Below are positions 1-8,495 of a DNA stretch of 64,000 bases, one piece after another; the stretch's first letter is position 1; each line of letters begins with the position of its first letter. Position numbers and translations under genes: made by a program. Below the pieces are notes generated by a model. That model was not told the origin of the DNA. It saw only the letters and a list, made by a program, of their open reading frames with translations, and did no database searches. This DNA is from an uncultured Maribacter sp. (lineage in GTDB: Bacteria > Bacteroidota > Bacteroidia > Flavobacteriales > Flavobacteriaceae), in the NCBI GenBank assembly GCA_947493885.1, contig CANLTE010000002.1, forward strand, positions 248,001 through 312,000, written 5' to 3'.

Positions 1-498
1 GGACCAATTACGGAATCTGATGTGTTGTTGGCTTCAGCTTCTGATGCGATTATAATTGGATTTAATGTTAGGCCAATGGGTAATGCAAGATCTGTTGCGG
101 AAAAAGAGGAAATTGATATTAGAATGTATTCTATTATTTATGATGCAATTAATGATCTTAAAGATGCAATGGAAGGTATGCTTTCTCCAGAGATGAAAGA
201 GGAGATTAGTGGTACTGCTGAGATTAGAGAAACGTTCAAGATATCTAAAATTGGTACTATTGCAGGATGTATGGTAACCAACGGTAAAATATTCCGCAAC
301 TCTGGTATACGGTTAATCCGAGACGGTGTTGTTATTTATACTGGTGAGTTAACTTCTTTAAAGCGATTTAAAGATGATGCTAAAGAAGTTTCTAAGGGTT
401 ATGATTGTGGATTACAAATTAAGAACTATAACGATATTAAAGAAGGAGATGTTGTTGAAGCTTTCCAAGAGGTAGCTGTAAAGAAAAAGCTGAAGTAA
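1..498 (+). CDS. infB: Translation initiation factor IF-2, C-terminal part (5' end outside window)
   Basis: The reading frame is open from base 1 and encodes 165 residues of the IF-2 C-terminus. It begins inside domain III ([12 protein letters not shown]), followed by IIGFNVRP and the C2 beta-barrel that binds the formyl-methionine of initiator tRNA ([44 protein letters not shown]). IF-2 is the GTPase that places initiator tRNA on the 30S subunit; its GTPase domain lies before the window. The protein ends with a basic KKKLK tail, as is usual. The gene is partial only because the window begins within it. A hairpin follows 23 bases after the stop. Confidence 0.97.
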   Translation, partial: GPITESDVLLASASDAIIIGFNVRPMGNARSVAEKEEIDIRMYSIIYDAINDLKDAMEGMLSPEMKEEISGTAEIRETFKISKIGTIAGCMVTNGKIFRNSGIRLIRDGVVIYTGELTSLKRFKDDAKEVSKGYDCGLQIKNYNDIKEGDVVEAFQEVAVKKKLK

Positions 499-521
499 TA
501 GTTTAATTACTCTAAATAAAT

Positions 522-552
522 AAAAAAATCGACCTATTTGGTCGATTTTTTT
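522..552. terminator. Bidirectional terminator between infB and the SPOR gene
   Basis: A perfect stem pairs 522-534 (A7 then TCGACC) with 540-552 (GGTCGA then T7) around the loop TATTT. The A-run and T-run give a U-tract on either strand, so it can end both the + strand infB transcript and the - strand SPOR gene. The SPOR gene's stop codon (534-536) lies within the stem/loop junction. Confidence 0.85.
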
Positions 553-905
553 GGTTTTAATATCATTGCGTTTGGGTATTTTTCTCTTACCTCAATAAAT
601 TTTCTTTCGGCTTCAAGTTTTGACGAAAACTTGCCAATTCTGACTCTATACGTTGGAGAGTCAAAATCTATTTTTGAAGGTAGATTCGGGAAATCCTGAT
701 CTACTTCGGCTTTTATTCTTTGAGCCTTAGAATATGAGCCAAATCCTACTTGAATCCTATAGTATTCAGAGCTTTCGAATGATGACTTATATATATTAAG
801 CAGTTCGGTGATTTTTTGGTCCTGCTCAATGGTAACCGTGCCTTCTTGTGCGGCGGTAAGTGTGGTAAAAAAAATAGATATAACTAGGAATACTGTTGTT
901 TTCAT
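534..905 (-). CDS. Secreted SPOR-domain protein
   Basis: This is a 123-residue protein with a clear signal peptide (MKTTVFLVISIFFTTLTAAQ, cleavage near residue 20). A SPOR domain fills residues about 47-120 (YYRIQVGFGSYSKAQRI, YRVRIGKFSSKLEAE). SPOR domains bind peptidoglycan lacking stem peptides, so the protein probably sits in the periplasm at sites of wall remodelling. It is much shorter than division proteins such as FtsN and has no membrane anchor, so its exact role is unknown. It lies tail-to-tail with infB and shares its terminator. Confidence 0.85.
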   Translation of the reverse strand: MKTTVFLVISIFFTTLTAAQEGTVTIEQDQKITELLNIYKSSFESSEYYRIQVGFGSYSKAQRIKAEVDQDFPNLPSKIDFDSPTYRVRIGKFSSKLEAERKFIEVREKYPNAMILKPKKSTK

Positions 906-990
906 TATGAATAAGTTAGATTTAGTAATGACCAGACAAAGGTAATTTTTTCGATTTTAAACATGACATAAATCAATTATTTAGAATTGT

Positions 991-1011
991 TATAAATTAT
1001 AAATTATAAAT
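991..1011. repeat. Three tandem TATAAAT heptamers upstream of the act promoter
   Basis: TATAAAT occurs three times without a gap at 991-997, 998-1004 and 1005-1011, followed by AAATTAA. The array ends roughly 30 bases before the proposed -7 box of actA. It could act as an AT-rich upstream activating (UP-like) or bending element, but this is inference from position only. Confidence 0.5.
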
Positions 1012-1043
1012 AAATTAACAGTTTCCAAATAAAGTGTAATCCT

Positions 1044-1051
1044 TATTTTTG
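1044..1051 (+). promoter_or_regulatory. Probable promoter -7 box of the act-cox operon
   Basis: TATTTTTG matches the Bacteroidota -7 consensus TANNTTTG in all fixed positions. A TTTC at 1022-1025, 18 bases upstream, is a near match to the -33 TTTG. Transcription would begin near 1058, leaving a leader of about 80 bases before the actA ATG at 1137. Confidence 0.6.
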
Positions 1052-1107
1052 CCTTCGATTTAGGTAAGGTATAAGGGTTGTAGGAGTTATAGTACTCTAA
1101 TATCATG

Positions 1108-1120
1108 CCAAAAATTTTGG
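1108..1120. promoter_or_regulatory. Short palindrome CCAAAAATTTTGG in the actA leader
   Basis: This is a 13-base palindrome (CCAAAA-A-TTTTGG) that ends 16 bases before the actA start codon, inside the predicted 5' leader. It could be an operator half-site pair or chance in AT-rich DNA. There is no supporting repeat elsewhere in the leader. Confidence 0.25.
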
Positions 1121-1136
1121 TTGAAATATATTATAT

Positions 1137-2456
1137 ATGAAAAAGGTTATATACCGCAATCAGATTTTTAAAGTATTAGGCTTAAGTCTTGTGCTTTTTA
1201 TGTCTCTTTCTGTTTCTCTTTTTGCTCAAGAAGCTGATGCTGCAAAAGGAAAATCGTTGTTTAATCAGAACTGTGCTGCTTGTCACTCATTAACTCGTAA
1301 AATGACTGGTCCTGCGTTGGCGAATGTAGAGAGTCGTTTGTCAGAAGATGAAGGTTTGGATAGGGAATGGCTTTATGCTTGGATTAAGAATAGTCCGGGA
1401 ATGATAAAGTCTGGTGACACTTATGCTAATAAAGTGTATAATGACTTTAATAAGGCTGCGATGACGGCTTTTCCAACATTGTCAAATGAGGATATAGATA
1501 ATATTTTAGCGTATACCGCTGCTCCACCTCCGACGCCAGTTGCTGATCCGGCTGGAGAAGTTTCTGCTGCTTCTGCAGATTCTTCAGGAATTTCCAATGA
1601 ATTGATACTTGGGGCTTTGGCAGTTGTTTTTGGCTTGTTGGTTGTGATGCTGATTTTGGTAAACAAAACATTATTAAGAATTGCTGCTGCTAATGGCTTG
1701 GATGTTGAGCGTGAAAAAGTTGTAAATCGAACTCCGATATGGAAGGCGTTCGTTCAGAATCAGTTTTTGGTTTTGGTAACTGTGATTTTCTTGCTGTTGG
1801 GTAGTGCGTATTTTGCTTATGGGTGGATGATGCAAGTTGGTGTTGATCAAGGGTACGCTCCGGTTCAGCCTATTCATTTTTCTCATAAAGTGCATGCAGG
1901 AGATAATAAAATTGAGTGTAAATTTTGTCACTCTTCTGCTAGGGTGTCAAAAACTTCCGGAATACCTTCATTGAATGTGTGTATGAATTGTCATAAATCT
2001 ATTTATGAATATCAGGGTAATCCTGAAGGGCCAAGTAAAGAAGACTTGGCTAATGGGTATACTAATGAGTTTTATACTAAAGAAATCAAAAAGCTTTATG
2101 AGGCTGTAGGCTGGGATGAAGAAAATCAAAGTTATACAGGTAAAAGTAAACCAGTAGAATGGGTGAGAATTCACAACTTGCCTGATTTTGCATATTTTAA
2201 TCACTCTCAGCATGTTTCTGTTGCTGGGGTTGAGTGTCAAACATGTCATGGTCCTGTTGAGGAAATGGAAGTAATGTATCAATATTCTCCGTTGACAATG
2301 GGTTGGTGTGTTAATTGTCATAGGGAGACTAATGTAAAAGTGGAAGGAAACGCTTACTACGAAAAAATTCATGCAGAACTTTCTAAGAAGTATGGTGTGA
2401 ATCAATTGACAGCTGCGCAAATGGGTGGTTTGGAATGTGGGAAATGCCACTATTAA
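1137..2456 (+). CDS. actA: Alternative complex III subunit A, multiheme c-type cytochrome
   Basis: ActA is the electron-output subunit of alternative complex III, passing electrons from menaquinol via ActB to periplasmic cytochrome c or the oxidase. The 439-residue protein starts with a signal/anchor sequence (to about residue 31). Six CXXCH heme motifs are visible: C46-H50, C261-H265, C282-H286, C367-H371, C391-H395 and C434-H438 (two residues from the C-terminus). Two hydrophobic helices (about 152-177 and 205-230) separate the first heme domain from the other five. The C-terminal five-heme part is the classical ActA; the N-terminal monoheme cytochrome c domain looks like a fusion. First gene of the operon, 30 bases before actB. 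Confidence 0.92.
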   Translation: MKKVIYRNQIFKVLGLSLVLFMSLSVSLFAQEADAAKGKSLFNQNCAACHSLTRKMTGPALANVESRLSEDEGLDREWLYAWIKNSPGMIKSGDTYANKVYNDFNKAAMTAFPTLSNEDIDNILAYTAAPPPTPVADPAGEVSAASADSSGISNELILGALAVVFGLLVVMLILVNKTLLRIAAANGLDVEREKVVNRTPIWKAFVQNQFLVLVTVIFLLLGSAYFAYGWMMQVGVDQGYAPVQPIHFSHKVHAGDNKIECKFCHSSARVSKTSGIPSLNVCMNCHKSIYEYQGNPEGPSKEDLANGYTNEFYTKEIKKLYEAVGWDEENQSYTGKSKPVEWVRIHNLPDFAYFNHSQHVSVAGVECQTCHGPVEEMEVMYQYSPLTMGWCVNCHRETNVKVEGNAYYEKIHAELSKKYGVNQLTAAQMGGLECGKCHY

Positions 2457-2486
2457 TAAACGATAAAAGAAGCTAATTACAGATAT

Positions 2487-5400
2487 ATGGCATCAAACAA
2501 AAAATATTGGAAAAACGAAGCGGAGTTAAATCCTAACGATTCCATTGTTGAGACGCTAAAACAGAATGAATTTGTAGAGGAAATTCCTGTTGATGAGTTT
2601 TTAGGTGATAAAGAAGGTTTATCTGCTAGTAGTACGAATAGGAGAGATTTTTTGAAGTATGTAGGTTTTAGTACTGCTGCTGCAACAATGGCGGCTTGTG
2701 AAGGGCCTGTTGTTAAGTCTATTCCGTATGTGGTTCAGCCAGAGAATATTGTTCCTGGTGTGGCTAATTACTACGCTACTGCTGTTGCAAATGGTTTTGA
2801 TTTTGCAAATGTTTTGGTAAAAACACGTGAAGGTAGGCCAATTAAAATTGAAAATAATACGGATGCTAAGGTTGCTGGTAATGCAAATGCAAGAATTCAA
2901 GGTTCTGTATTGTCGCTTTATGATAGTACTAGGCTTCAGGGTCCAATGCAAGGTGAAGAAGCTGTAGAGTGGAGTGCAATAGACTCTGCTGTAAAATCTA
3001 AGTTGGGTTCAGGAAAGCAGGTTGTATTGTTGACACAAACATATGCTAGTCCTTCAACAACTAGATTAATATCTCAGTTTTCTGAGGCAAATGCCAATGT
3101 TAAGCATGTAGTATACGATGCGATTTCAGAAGAGGCTGCGGTCGTGGCATTCGAGAATAAATATGGTGTTAGAGCTTTAGCGGATTATAATTTTGAGAAA
3201 GCTGATGTTATTGTTTCTTTTGGAGCTGATTTTCTTGGAGATTGGCAAGGTGGAGGATATGATAGTGGCTATTCTAAAGGGCGTGTTCCTAAAAATGGAA
3301 AAATGTCCAAGCATGTGCAGTTTGAGGCTAATATGACGCTTTCTGGGGCTAATGCTGATAAGCGAATTCCTTTAACTCCAATGCAGCAAAAAGTAGCTTT
3401 GGCTCAGTTGTTTGCTCGGTTAAATGGAGGTGCGGTAAGTGGTGAGATTCCGGAATCTGCTGCGAAAGCAGTTGAGAGTGTGGTGGCTTATATTAAAAAA
3501 CACAAAGGAAATGCTGTAGTTATTACAGGATTACAAGATGTAAATGCACAAACGGTAGCACTTACTATCAATGAGAAATTTGGGGCTAATGTTGTAGATA
3601 TTGATGCTCCAAAAATGATTCGTCAGGGGAATACACAAGCTGTGAATGCTTTAATTGCTGATATGAAAGCAGGTAAGGTGGGAGCTTTGATTATGGATGG
3701 TGTTAATCCGTTATATTCTTTGGCAAATGCAGCTGATTTTAAAGAAGGCTTAGGTAATGTTGATGTATCTGTAGCTTTTTCAACCAATTGGAATGAAACT
3801 GCTGAAGCAGTTACATATGTTGGTGCTGCTAATCATTACCTAGAATCTTGGGGTGATGTTGAAATCAAAAAAGGATATTTTAGTTTAATGCAGCCTACAA
3901 TTAAGGAGTTGTTTGATACAAGACAACTTCAGTCTTCTATTCTAAAATGGATGGGTAGTGAAGCAACTTACTATGATTATATAAAGGAAACATGGGCTAC
4001 TTCTGTTTTGGGAGCGGCTGATTGGAATAAGGCTTTGCATGATGGGGTTTTTGTTGCTCCAGTCTTAGAAAGTGAAGAGGTAGTGGCGACGACTGAGGTT
4101 GAAGTTGACGAGGAAGTGGAAAACGCTGCTAAAGCGTCTTTGGCTTCTGCGGTTCGTAGCTTATCAAATGCTACAAGCGGAGATGCTCCTTTTGAGCTTG
4201 TTTTGTATCCTAAAACGGGTATGGGAGATGGTCAGCAAGCAAGTAATCCTTGGTTGCAAGAGTTTCCTGATCCAATTACTAGAGTTTCATGGGATAATTA
4301 TGTTACTATTTCAAAAGCCGATGCTGATCAGCTAGGAGTGGAGAATGTAAATGTTGCGAATGGTGGTATGGATGGTAGTTATGTGAAAATTACTGTAAAT
4401 GGAGTCACTTTAAATAACGTACCTGTTGTTGTGCAGCCAGGTCAGGCAAAAGGGTCTATAGGACTTTCTTTTGGATATGGTAAAAAAGCAGGTCTAAAGG
4501 AAGAAATGCAAACAGGTGTTAATGCATATGCTTTGTATCATGGATTTAACAATGTGCAGTCTGCGAGTGTTGAAAAAGTAGCAGGCAATCATGAGTTTGC
4601 GTGTGTGCAATTACATAAAACATTAATGGGTAGGGGAGATATTATTAAGGAAACTACCCTTGAAATATTTAATACTAAGAGTCACTCAGAGTGGAATGAG
4701 ATTCCAGTAGTGTCTTTAGATCATCAGGAAAAACCAGCTACAGAGGTTGATTTATGGGATAGTTTTGATCGCTCAATTGGGCATCATTTCAATATGTCTA
4801 TAGATTTAAATGCTTGTACTGGCTGTGGAGCATGTGTGATTGCATGTCATGCTGAAAATAATGTTCCTGTTGTTGGTAAGGCTGAAGTGAGAGTTTCTAG
4901 AGATATGCACTGGTTGCGTATAGATAGGTATTATTCTTCGGAAGAGAGCTTTGAGGCTGATGATGCTAAAAAAGATAATTTTGATGGATTATTTGGAGAT
5001 AGCGGTTCTCTTGGTGGATTTGGTGAATTAGAAGATCCGTCAGCAAATCCTCAAGTAGCTTTTCAACCAGTAATGTGTCAGCACTGTAATCATGCTCCGT
5101 GTGAAACTGTTTGTCCTGTTGCTGCTACTTCTCATGGTCGTCAAGGTCAAAATCAAATGGCATATAACAGATGTGTTGGCACAAGATATTGTGCAAACAA
5201 CTGTCCATATAAAGTTCGTCGTTTCAACTGGTTCTTATACAACAATAACGACGAGTTTGATTTCCATATGAATAACGATTTGGGTAAAATGGTATTGAAT
5301 CCAGATGTAAATGTTCGTTCAAGAGGTGTTATCGAAAAATGTTCTATGTGTATTCAAAAAACACAAAAGACCATTTTAGATGCTAAACGTGACGGGCGTG

Positions 5401-5600
5401 TTATTAAAGATGGGGAATTCCAAACCGCTTGTTCTTCTGCTTGTGGAAACGGAGCAATTGTTTTTGGAGATGTTAATGATAAGGAGAGTAAAATTGCCGA
5501 GTTAAAAGAAAGTGACCGTATGTATCATTTACTAGAGCATGTGGGAACTAAACCTAACGTATTCTATCACGTTCAGGTTAGAAATACAAACGAGGCATAA
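2487..5600 (+). CDS. actB: Alternative complex III subunit B, iron-sulfur/molybdopterin-like subunit
   Basis: The 1037-residue protein carries a Tat-like signal (NRRDFLKYVGF, residues 51-61) followed by a lipobox-like AAC with Cys71, so it is probably folded before export and lipid-anchored. The N-terminal two thirds resembles a molybdopterin oxidoreductase fold that, in this family, holds no molybdenum cofactor. The C-terminal third (about 770-1037) is a ferredoxin-type subunit with four cysteine clusters: NACTGCGACVIACH, MCQHCNHAPCETVCP, CVGTRYCANNCPY and KCSMC plus ACSSACG. Members of the family hold three [4Fe-4S] and one [3Fe-4S] centres. Codon use in the last third is richer in C-ending codons (TTC, AAC) than in the first two thirds. 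Confidence 0.93.
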   Translation: MASNKKYWKNEAELNPNDSIVETLKQNEFVEEIPVDEFLGDKEGLSASSTNRRDFLKYVGFSTAAATMAACEGPVVKSIPYVVQPENIVPGVANYYATAVANGFDFANVLVKTREGRPIKIENNTDAKVAGNANARIQGSVLSLYDSTRLQGPMQGEEAVEWSAIDSAVKSKLGSGKQVVLLTQTYASPSTTRLISQFSEANANVKHVVYDAISEEAAVVAFENKYGVRALADYNFEKADVIVSFGADFLGDWQGGGYDSGYSKGRVPKNGKMSKHVQFEANMTLSGANADKRIPLTPMQQKVALAQLFARLNGGAVSGEIPESAAKAVESVVAYIKKHKGNAVVITGLQDVNAQTVALTINEKFGANVVDIDAPKMIRQGNTQAVNALIADMKAGKVGALIMDGVNPLYSLANAADFKEGLGNVDVSVAFSTNWNETAEAVTYVGAANHYLESWGDVEIKKGYFSLMQPTIKELFDTRQLQSSILKWMGSEATYYDYIKETWATSVLGAADWNKALHDGVFVAPVLESEEVVATTEVEVDEEVENAAKASLASAVRSLSNATSGDAPFELVLYPKTGMGDGQQASNPWLQEFPDPITRVSWDNYVTISKADADQLGVENVNVANGGMDGSYVKITVNGVTLNNVPVVVQPGQAKGSIGLSFGYGKKAGLKEEMQTGVNAYALYHGFNNVQSASVEKVAGNHEFACVQLHKTLMGRGDIIKETTLEIFNTKSHSEWNEIPVVSLDHQEKPATEVDLWDSFDRSIGHHFNMSIDLNACTGCGACVIACHAENNVPVVGKAEVRVSRDMHWLRIDRYYSSEESFEADDAKKDNFDGLFGDSGSLGGFGELEDPSANPQVAFQPVMCQHCNHAPCETVCPVAATSHGRQGQNQMAYNRCVGTRYCANNCPYKVRRFNWFLYNNNDEFDFHMNNDLGKMVLNPDVNVRSRGVIEKCSMCIQKTQKTILDAKRDGRVIKDGEFQTACSSACGNGAIVFGDVNDKESKIAELKESDRMYHLLEHVGTKPNVFYHVQVRNTNEA

Positions 5601-5634
5601 TTAAAATATAAGAAAGTAACTATAATAAAAGTCT

Positions 5635-7356
5635 ATGGCGTCGCATTACGAAGCACCTATAAGAAAACCTTTAGTTGTTGGAGACAAAGGCTATCACGAT
5701 GTAACAGTCGATATTGCAGCTCCTGTTGAAGGAAGAGCTAACAAGCACTGGTGGATTGTTTTTTCCATTGCATTAGTAGCATTTTTGTGGGGAGTTGGAT
5801 GTATAATTTATACTGTATCTACAGGAATTGGTACTTGGGGATTAAATAAAACAGTTAACTGGGCTTGGGATATTACCAACTTTGTATGGTGGGTAGGTAT
5901 TGGTCACGCAGGAACTCTTATCTCAGCGGTATTATTGTTATTCAGACAAAAATGGAGAATGGCAATTAACCGTTCTGCTGAGGCAATGACAATTTTTTCT
6001 GTGATACAAGCAGGATTGTTTCCAATTATTCACATGGGGCGTCCGTGGTTAGCATACTGGGTGCTGCCTATTCCAAACCAATTTGGGTCGTTATGGGTAA
6101 ACTTTAACTCTCCCTTACTTTGGGATGTATTTGCAATATCCACGTATTTGTCGGTTTCATTAGTATTCTGGTGGACTGGTTTATTGCCTGATTTTGCAAT
6201 GTTACGTGATAGAGCAATTTTACCATTTCAGAAAAAAATATATGGCTTATTAAGTTTTGGTTGGAGTGGTCGTGCAAAAGATTGGCAACGTTTTGAGGAG
6301 GTTTCTTTAGTTCTTGCTGGTTTGGCAACTCCTTTGGTGCTTTCAGTACATACCATTGTATCTTTTGACTTTGCTACTTCGGTCATACCAGGTTGGCATA
6401 CAACAATATTTCCTCCTTATTTTGTGGCTGGAGCAATTTTCTCTGGATTTGCAATGGTAAATACTTTGCTTATCATAATGAGAAAAGTGTGTCATCTAGA
6501 AGCGTATATTACTGTACAACATATTGAGTTAATGAATATAGTAATTATGATTACTGGTTCAATTGTTGGTTGTGCGTATATTACAGAGCTTTTTATGGCT
6601 TGGTACTCTGGTGTTGAATATGAGCAATATGCGTTTTTAAACAGGGCTACCGGACCTTATGCATGGGCATATTGGGCTATGATGACTTGTAATGTGTTTT
6701 CTCCACAATTTATGTGGTCTAAAAAATTACGAACAAGTATTATGTTCTCTTTCTTTATTTCTATAGTGGTAAATATTGGAATGTGGTTTGAGCGTTTTGT
6801 AATTATTGTTACTTCGTTACACAGAGATTACCTTCCGTCTTCATGGACAATGTTCTCACCTACGTTTGTAGATATAGGAATATTTATTGGTACTATAGGT
6901 TTCTTCTTTGTACTGTTCTTATTGTATTCTAGAACATTCCCCGTTATTGCTCAGGCAGAAGTAAAATCTATTTTAAAGTCTTCTGGAGAAAAGTATAAAA
7001 CACTTAGAGATGCAGGAAAGCCTTTATATGAAATAAGCGAGAAAGCGACTGTGGTTAATGAAGTTGTTGAAGAAGCGTCTACTGCTGGTTCTGAAGAAAA
7101 GGTTTCTTCTTTATTGGATACCATTGGGGTATTTGATTCGGAAAATGAAACTGCAGATGACTTAAAATTGGTTAAAGGTATTGGCCCGCAAATGGAAAAA
7201 ACATTAAACCAAATAGGTATTTTCACATTTGCTCAGGTTGGTAAAATGACTGAAAAGGAGTATGATTTATTAGATTCAATTACAGAATCTTTCCCGGGTA
7301 GAGCGCAACGAGATGATTGGGCTGGTCAGGCTAAAAAATTAAATTCAAAAAAATAA
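5635..7356 (+). CDS. actC: Alternative complex III subunit C (NrfD-like) with C-terminal helix-hairpin-helix domain
   Basis: ActC is a polytopic NrfD/PsrC-type membrane subunit that binds menaquinol. Residues about 40-450 contain some ten hydrophobic helices (for example WWIVFSIALVAFLWGVG and FVVWW/IGHAGTLISAVLLLF-like segments). After the last helix comes an acidic linker and then, from about residue 508, a compact domain beginning DDLKLVKGIGPQMEKTLNQI and containing GRAQRDDWAGQAKKL. That is the GIGP helix-hairpin-helix module known as a tail on some NuoE and ribosomal L21 proteins. At 573 residues the protein is about 100 longer than the NrfD core needs. It sits 2 bases before actD. Confidence 0.9.
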   Translation: MASHYEAPIRKPLVVGDKGYHDVTVDIAAPVEGRANKHWWIVFSIALVAFLWGVGCIIYTVSTGIGTWGLNKTVNWAWDITNFVWWVGIGHAGTLISAVLLLFRQKWRMAINRSAEAMTIFSVIQAGLFPIIHMGRPWLAYWVLPIPNQFGSLWVNFNSPLLWDVFAISTYLSVSLVFWWTGLLPDFAMLRDRAILPFQKKIYGLLSFGWSGRAKDWQRFEEVSLVLAGLATPLVLSVHTIVSFDFATSVIPGWHTTIFPPYFVAGAIFSGFAMVNTLLIIMRKVCHLEAYITVQHIELMNIVIMITGSIVGCAYITELFMAWYSGVEYEQYAFLNRATGPYAWAYWAMMTCNVFSPQFMWSKKLRTSIMFSFFISIVVNIGMWFERFVIIVTSLHRDYLPSSWTMFSPTFVDIGIFIGTIGFFFVLFLLYSRTFPVIAQAEVKSILKSSGEKYKTLRDAGKPLYEISEKATVVNEVVEEASTAGSEEKVSSLLDTIGVFDSENETADDLKLVKGIGPQMEKTLNQIGIFTFAQVGKMTEKEYDLLDSITESFPGRAQRDDWAGQAKKLNSKK

Positions 7357-7358
7357 AT

Positions 7359-7889
7359 ATGGCATCTAAAGTTTTACATGCTTATTATAACGATGATGAC
7401 GTGCTAATGCACGCTGTTAAGAAGGTTAAAGCAGCCAAGCATCATATTGAGGAGGTATATTGTCCTTTTCCTGTTCATGGTTTGGATAAGGCTATGGGGT
7501 TGGCGCCAACAAGAATAGCTATTACATCTTTTTTATATGGATGTGTAGGTCTTACTGTTGCCATCACAATGATGAATTTTATAATGATTGAAGATTGGCC
7601 TCAAGACATTGGAGGTAAGCCTAGCTTTAGTTATTTAGAAAATATGCCAGCTTTTGTTCCTATTATGTTTGAATTAACGGTGTTTTTTGCTGCTCACTTA
7701 ATGGTAATTACTTTTTATATGAGAAGTAGACTATGGCCATTTAAAAAAGCTGAAAATCCAGATGTGAGAACAACCGATGACCATTTCGTAATGGAGTTTG
7801 AACTTCATGGAAATGAGGCAGAACTTAAAGCTTTATTAGCGGATACGGGTGCGGTAGAAATTAATATAGTAGATAAAAACAGTCATTAA
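7359..7889 (+). CDS. actD: Alternative complex III subunit D (DUF3341)
   Basis: The 176-residue protein has a soluble N-terminal part (HHIEEVYCPFPVHGLDKAMGL) and two membrane helices (about 50-72 and 97-120), the layout of the DUF3341 subunit. In the known complexes it binds beside ActC and ActF on the membrane and carries no cofactor. Its position between actC and actE, with 2- and 3-base spacers, fits the fixed act gene order and translational coupling. Confidence 0.9.
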   Translation: MASKVLHAYYNDDDVLMHAVKKVKAAKHHIEEVYCPFPVHGLDKAMGLAPTRIAITSFLYGCVGLTVAITMMNFIMIEDWPQDIGGKPSFSYLENMPAFVPIMFELTVFFAAHLMVITFYMRSRLWPFKKAENPDVRTTDDHFVMEFELHGNEAELKALLADTGAVEINIVDKNSH

Positions 7890-7892
7890 AAT

Positions 7893-8480
7893 ATGAACAG
7901 TTTTCTAAAAATAGGGATGGTCTTGGGGTTAGTTATTACCCTGGCATCCTGTGCAGACAAGAACAAGCCTAATTATCAGTACATGCCTAATATGTACGAG
8001 CCTGTTGGATATGAAACATATCAAGGTTTTGATAGAGAAAATGAAGCTACACGTGTAAAACTGTTTGGAGGAGTTTCAGAGGCAATGAAACCAGTGGAAA
8101 ATACAATTTCTAGAGGATGGATGCCTTACGGTTTTGAAAATACTATTGAAGGTAAAGAGTTGGCTAGAGTTAACCCAAGTCCTTTAGATTCTTTGCAGAG
8201 TACAACTAATTTGGCAAAAGGAAAAGAGTTGTACACAATATACTGTGCTATATGTCATGGTGGTAAAGGTAATGGTCAAGGTAATCTTGTAAAAAGAGAA
8301 AAAATACTTGGTGTGCCTACGTATGCAGATCCTGCAAGAAACATTACAGTTGGAACAGCATTTCATACAATCCAATATGGTTTAAATTCAATGGGTTCGT
8401 ACGCAACACAGATGAATACTGAAGAAATGTGGCAGGTTTCGGAATATGTAATGACATTAAAACAAGACTTAATAAAATAA
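7893..8480 (+). CDS. actE: Alternative complex III subunit E, monoheme cytochrome c lipoprotein
   Basis: The 195-residue protein starts with a lipoprotein signal (LVITLASC, Cys20 as acylation site). One heme motif CAICH lies at residues 118-122, followed by GGKGNGQG, with a possible axial methionine in NSMGSYATQM. ActE is the peripheral monoheme cytochrome of alternative complex III and probably hands electrons to the oxidase. The extended N-terminal arm (about 21-105) is typical of the subunit. Confidence 0.92.
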   Translation: MNSFLKIGMVLGLVITLASCADKNKPNYQYMPNMYEPVGYETYQGFDRENEATRVKLFGGVSEAMKPVENTISRGWMPYGFENTIEGKELARVNPSPLDSLQSTTNLAKGKELYTIYCAICHGGKGNGQGNLVKREKILGVPTYADPARNITVGTAFHTIQYGLNSMGSYATQMNTEEMWQVSEYVMTLKQDLIK

Positions 8481-8495
8481 TACGTAAATATAATT

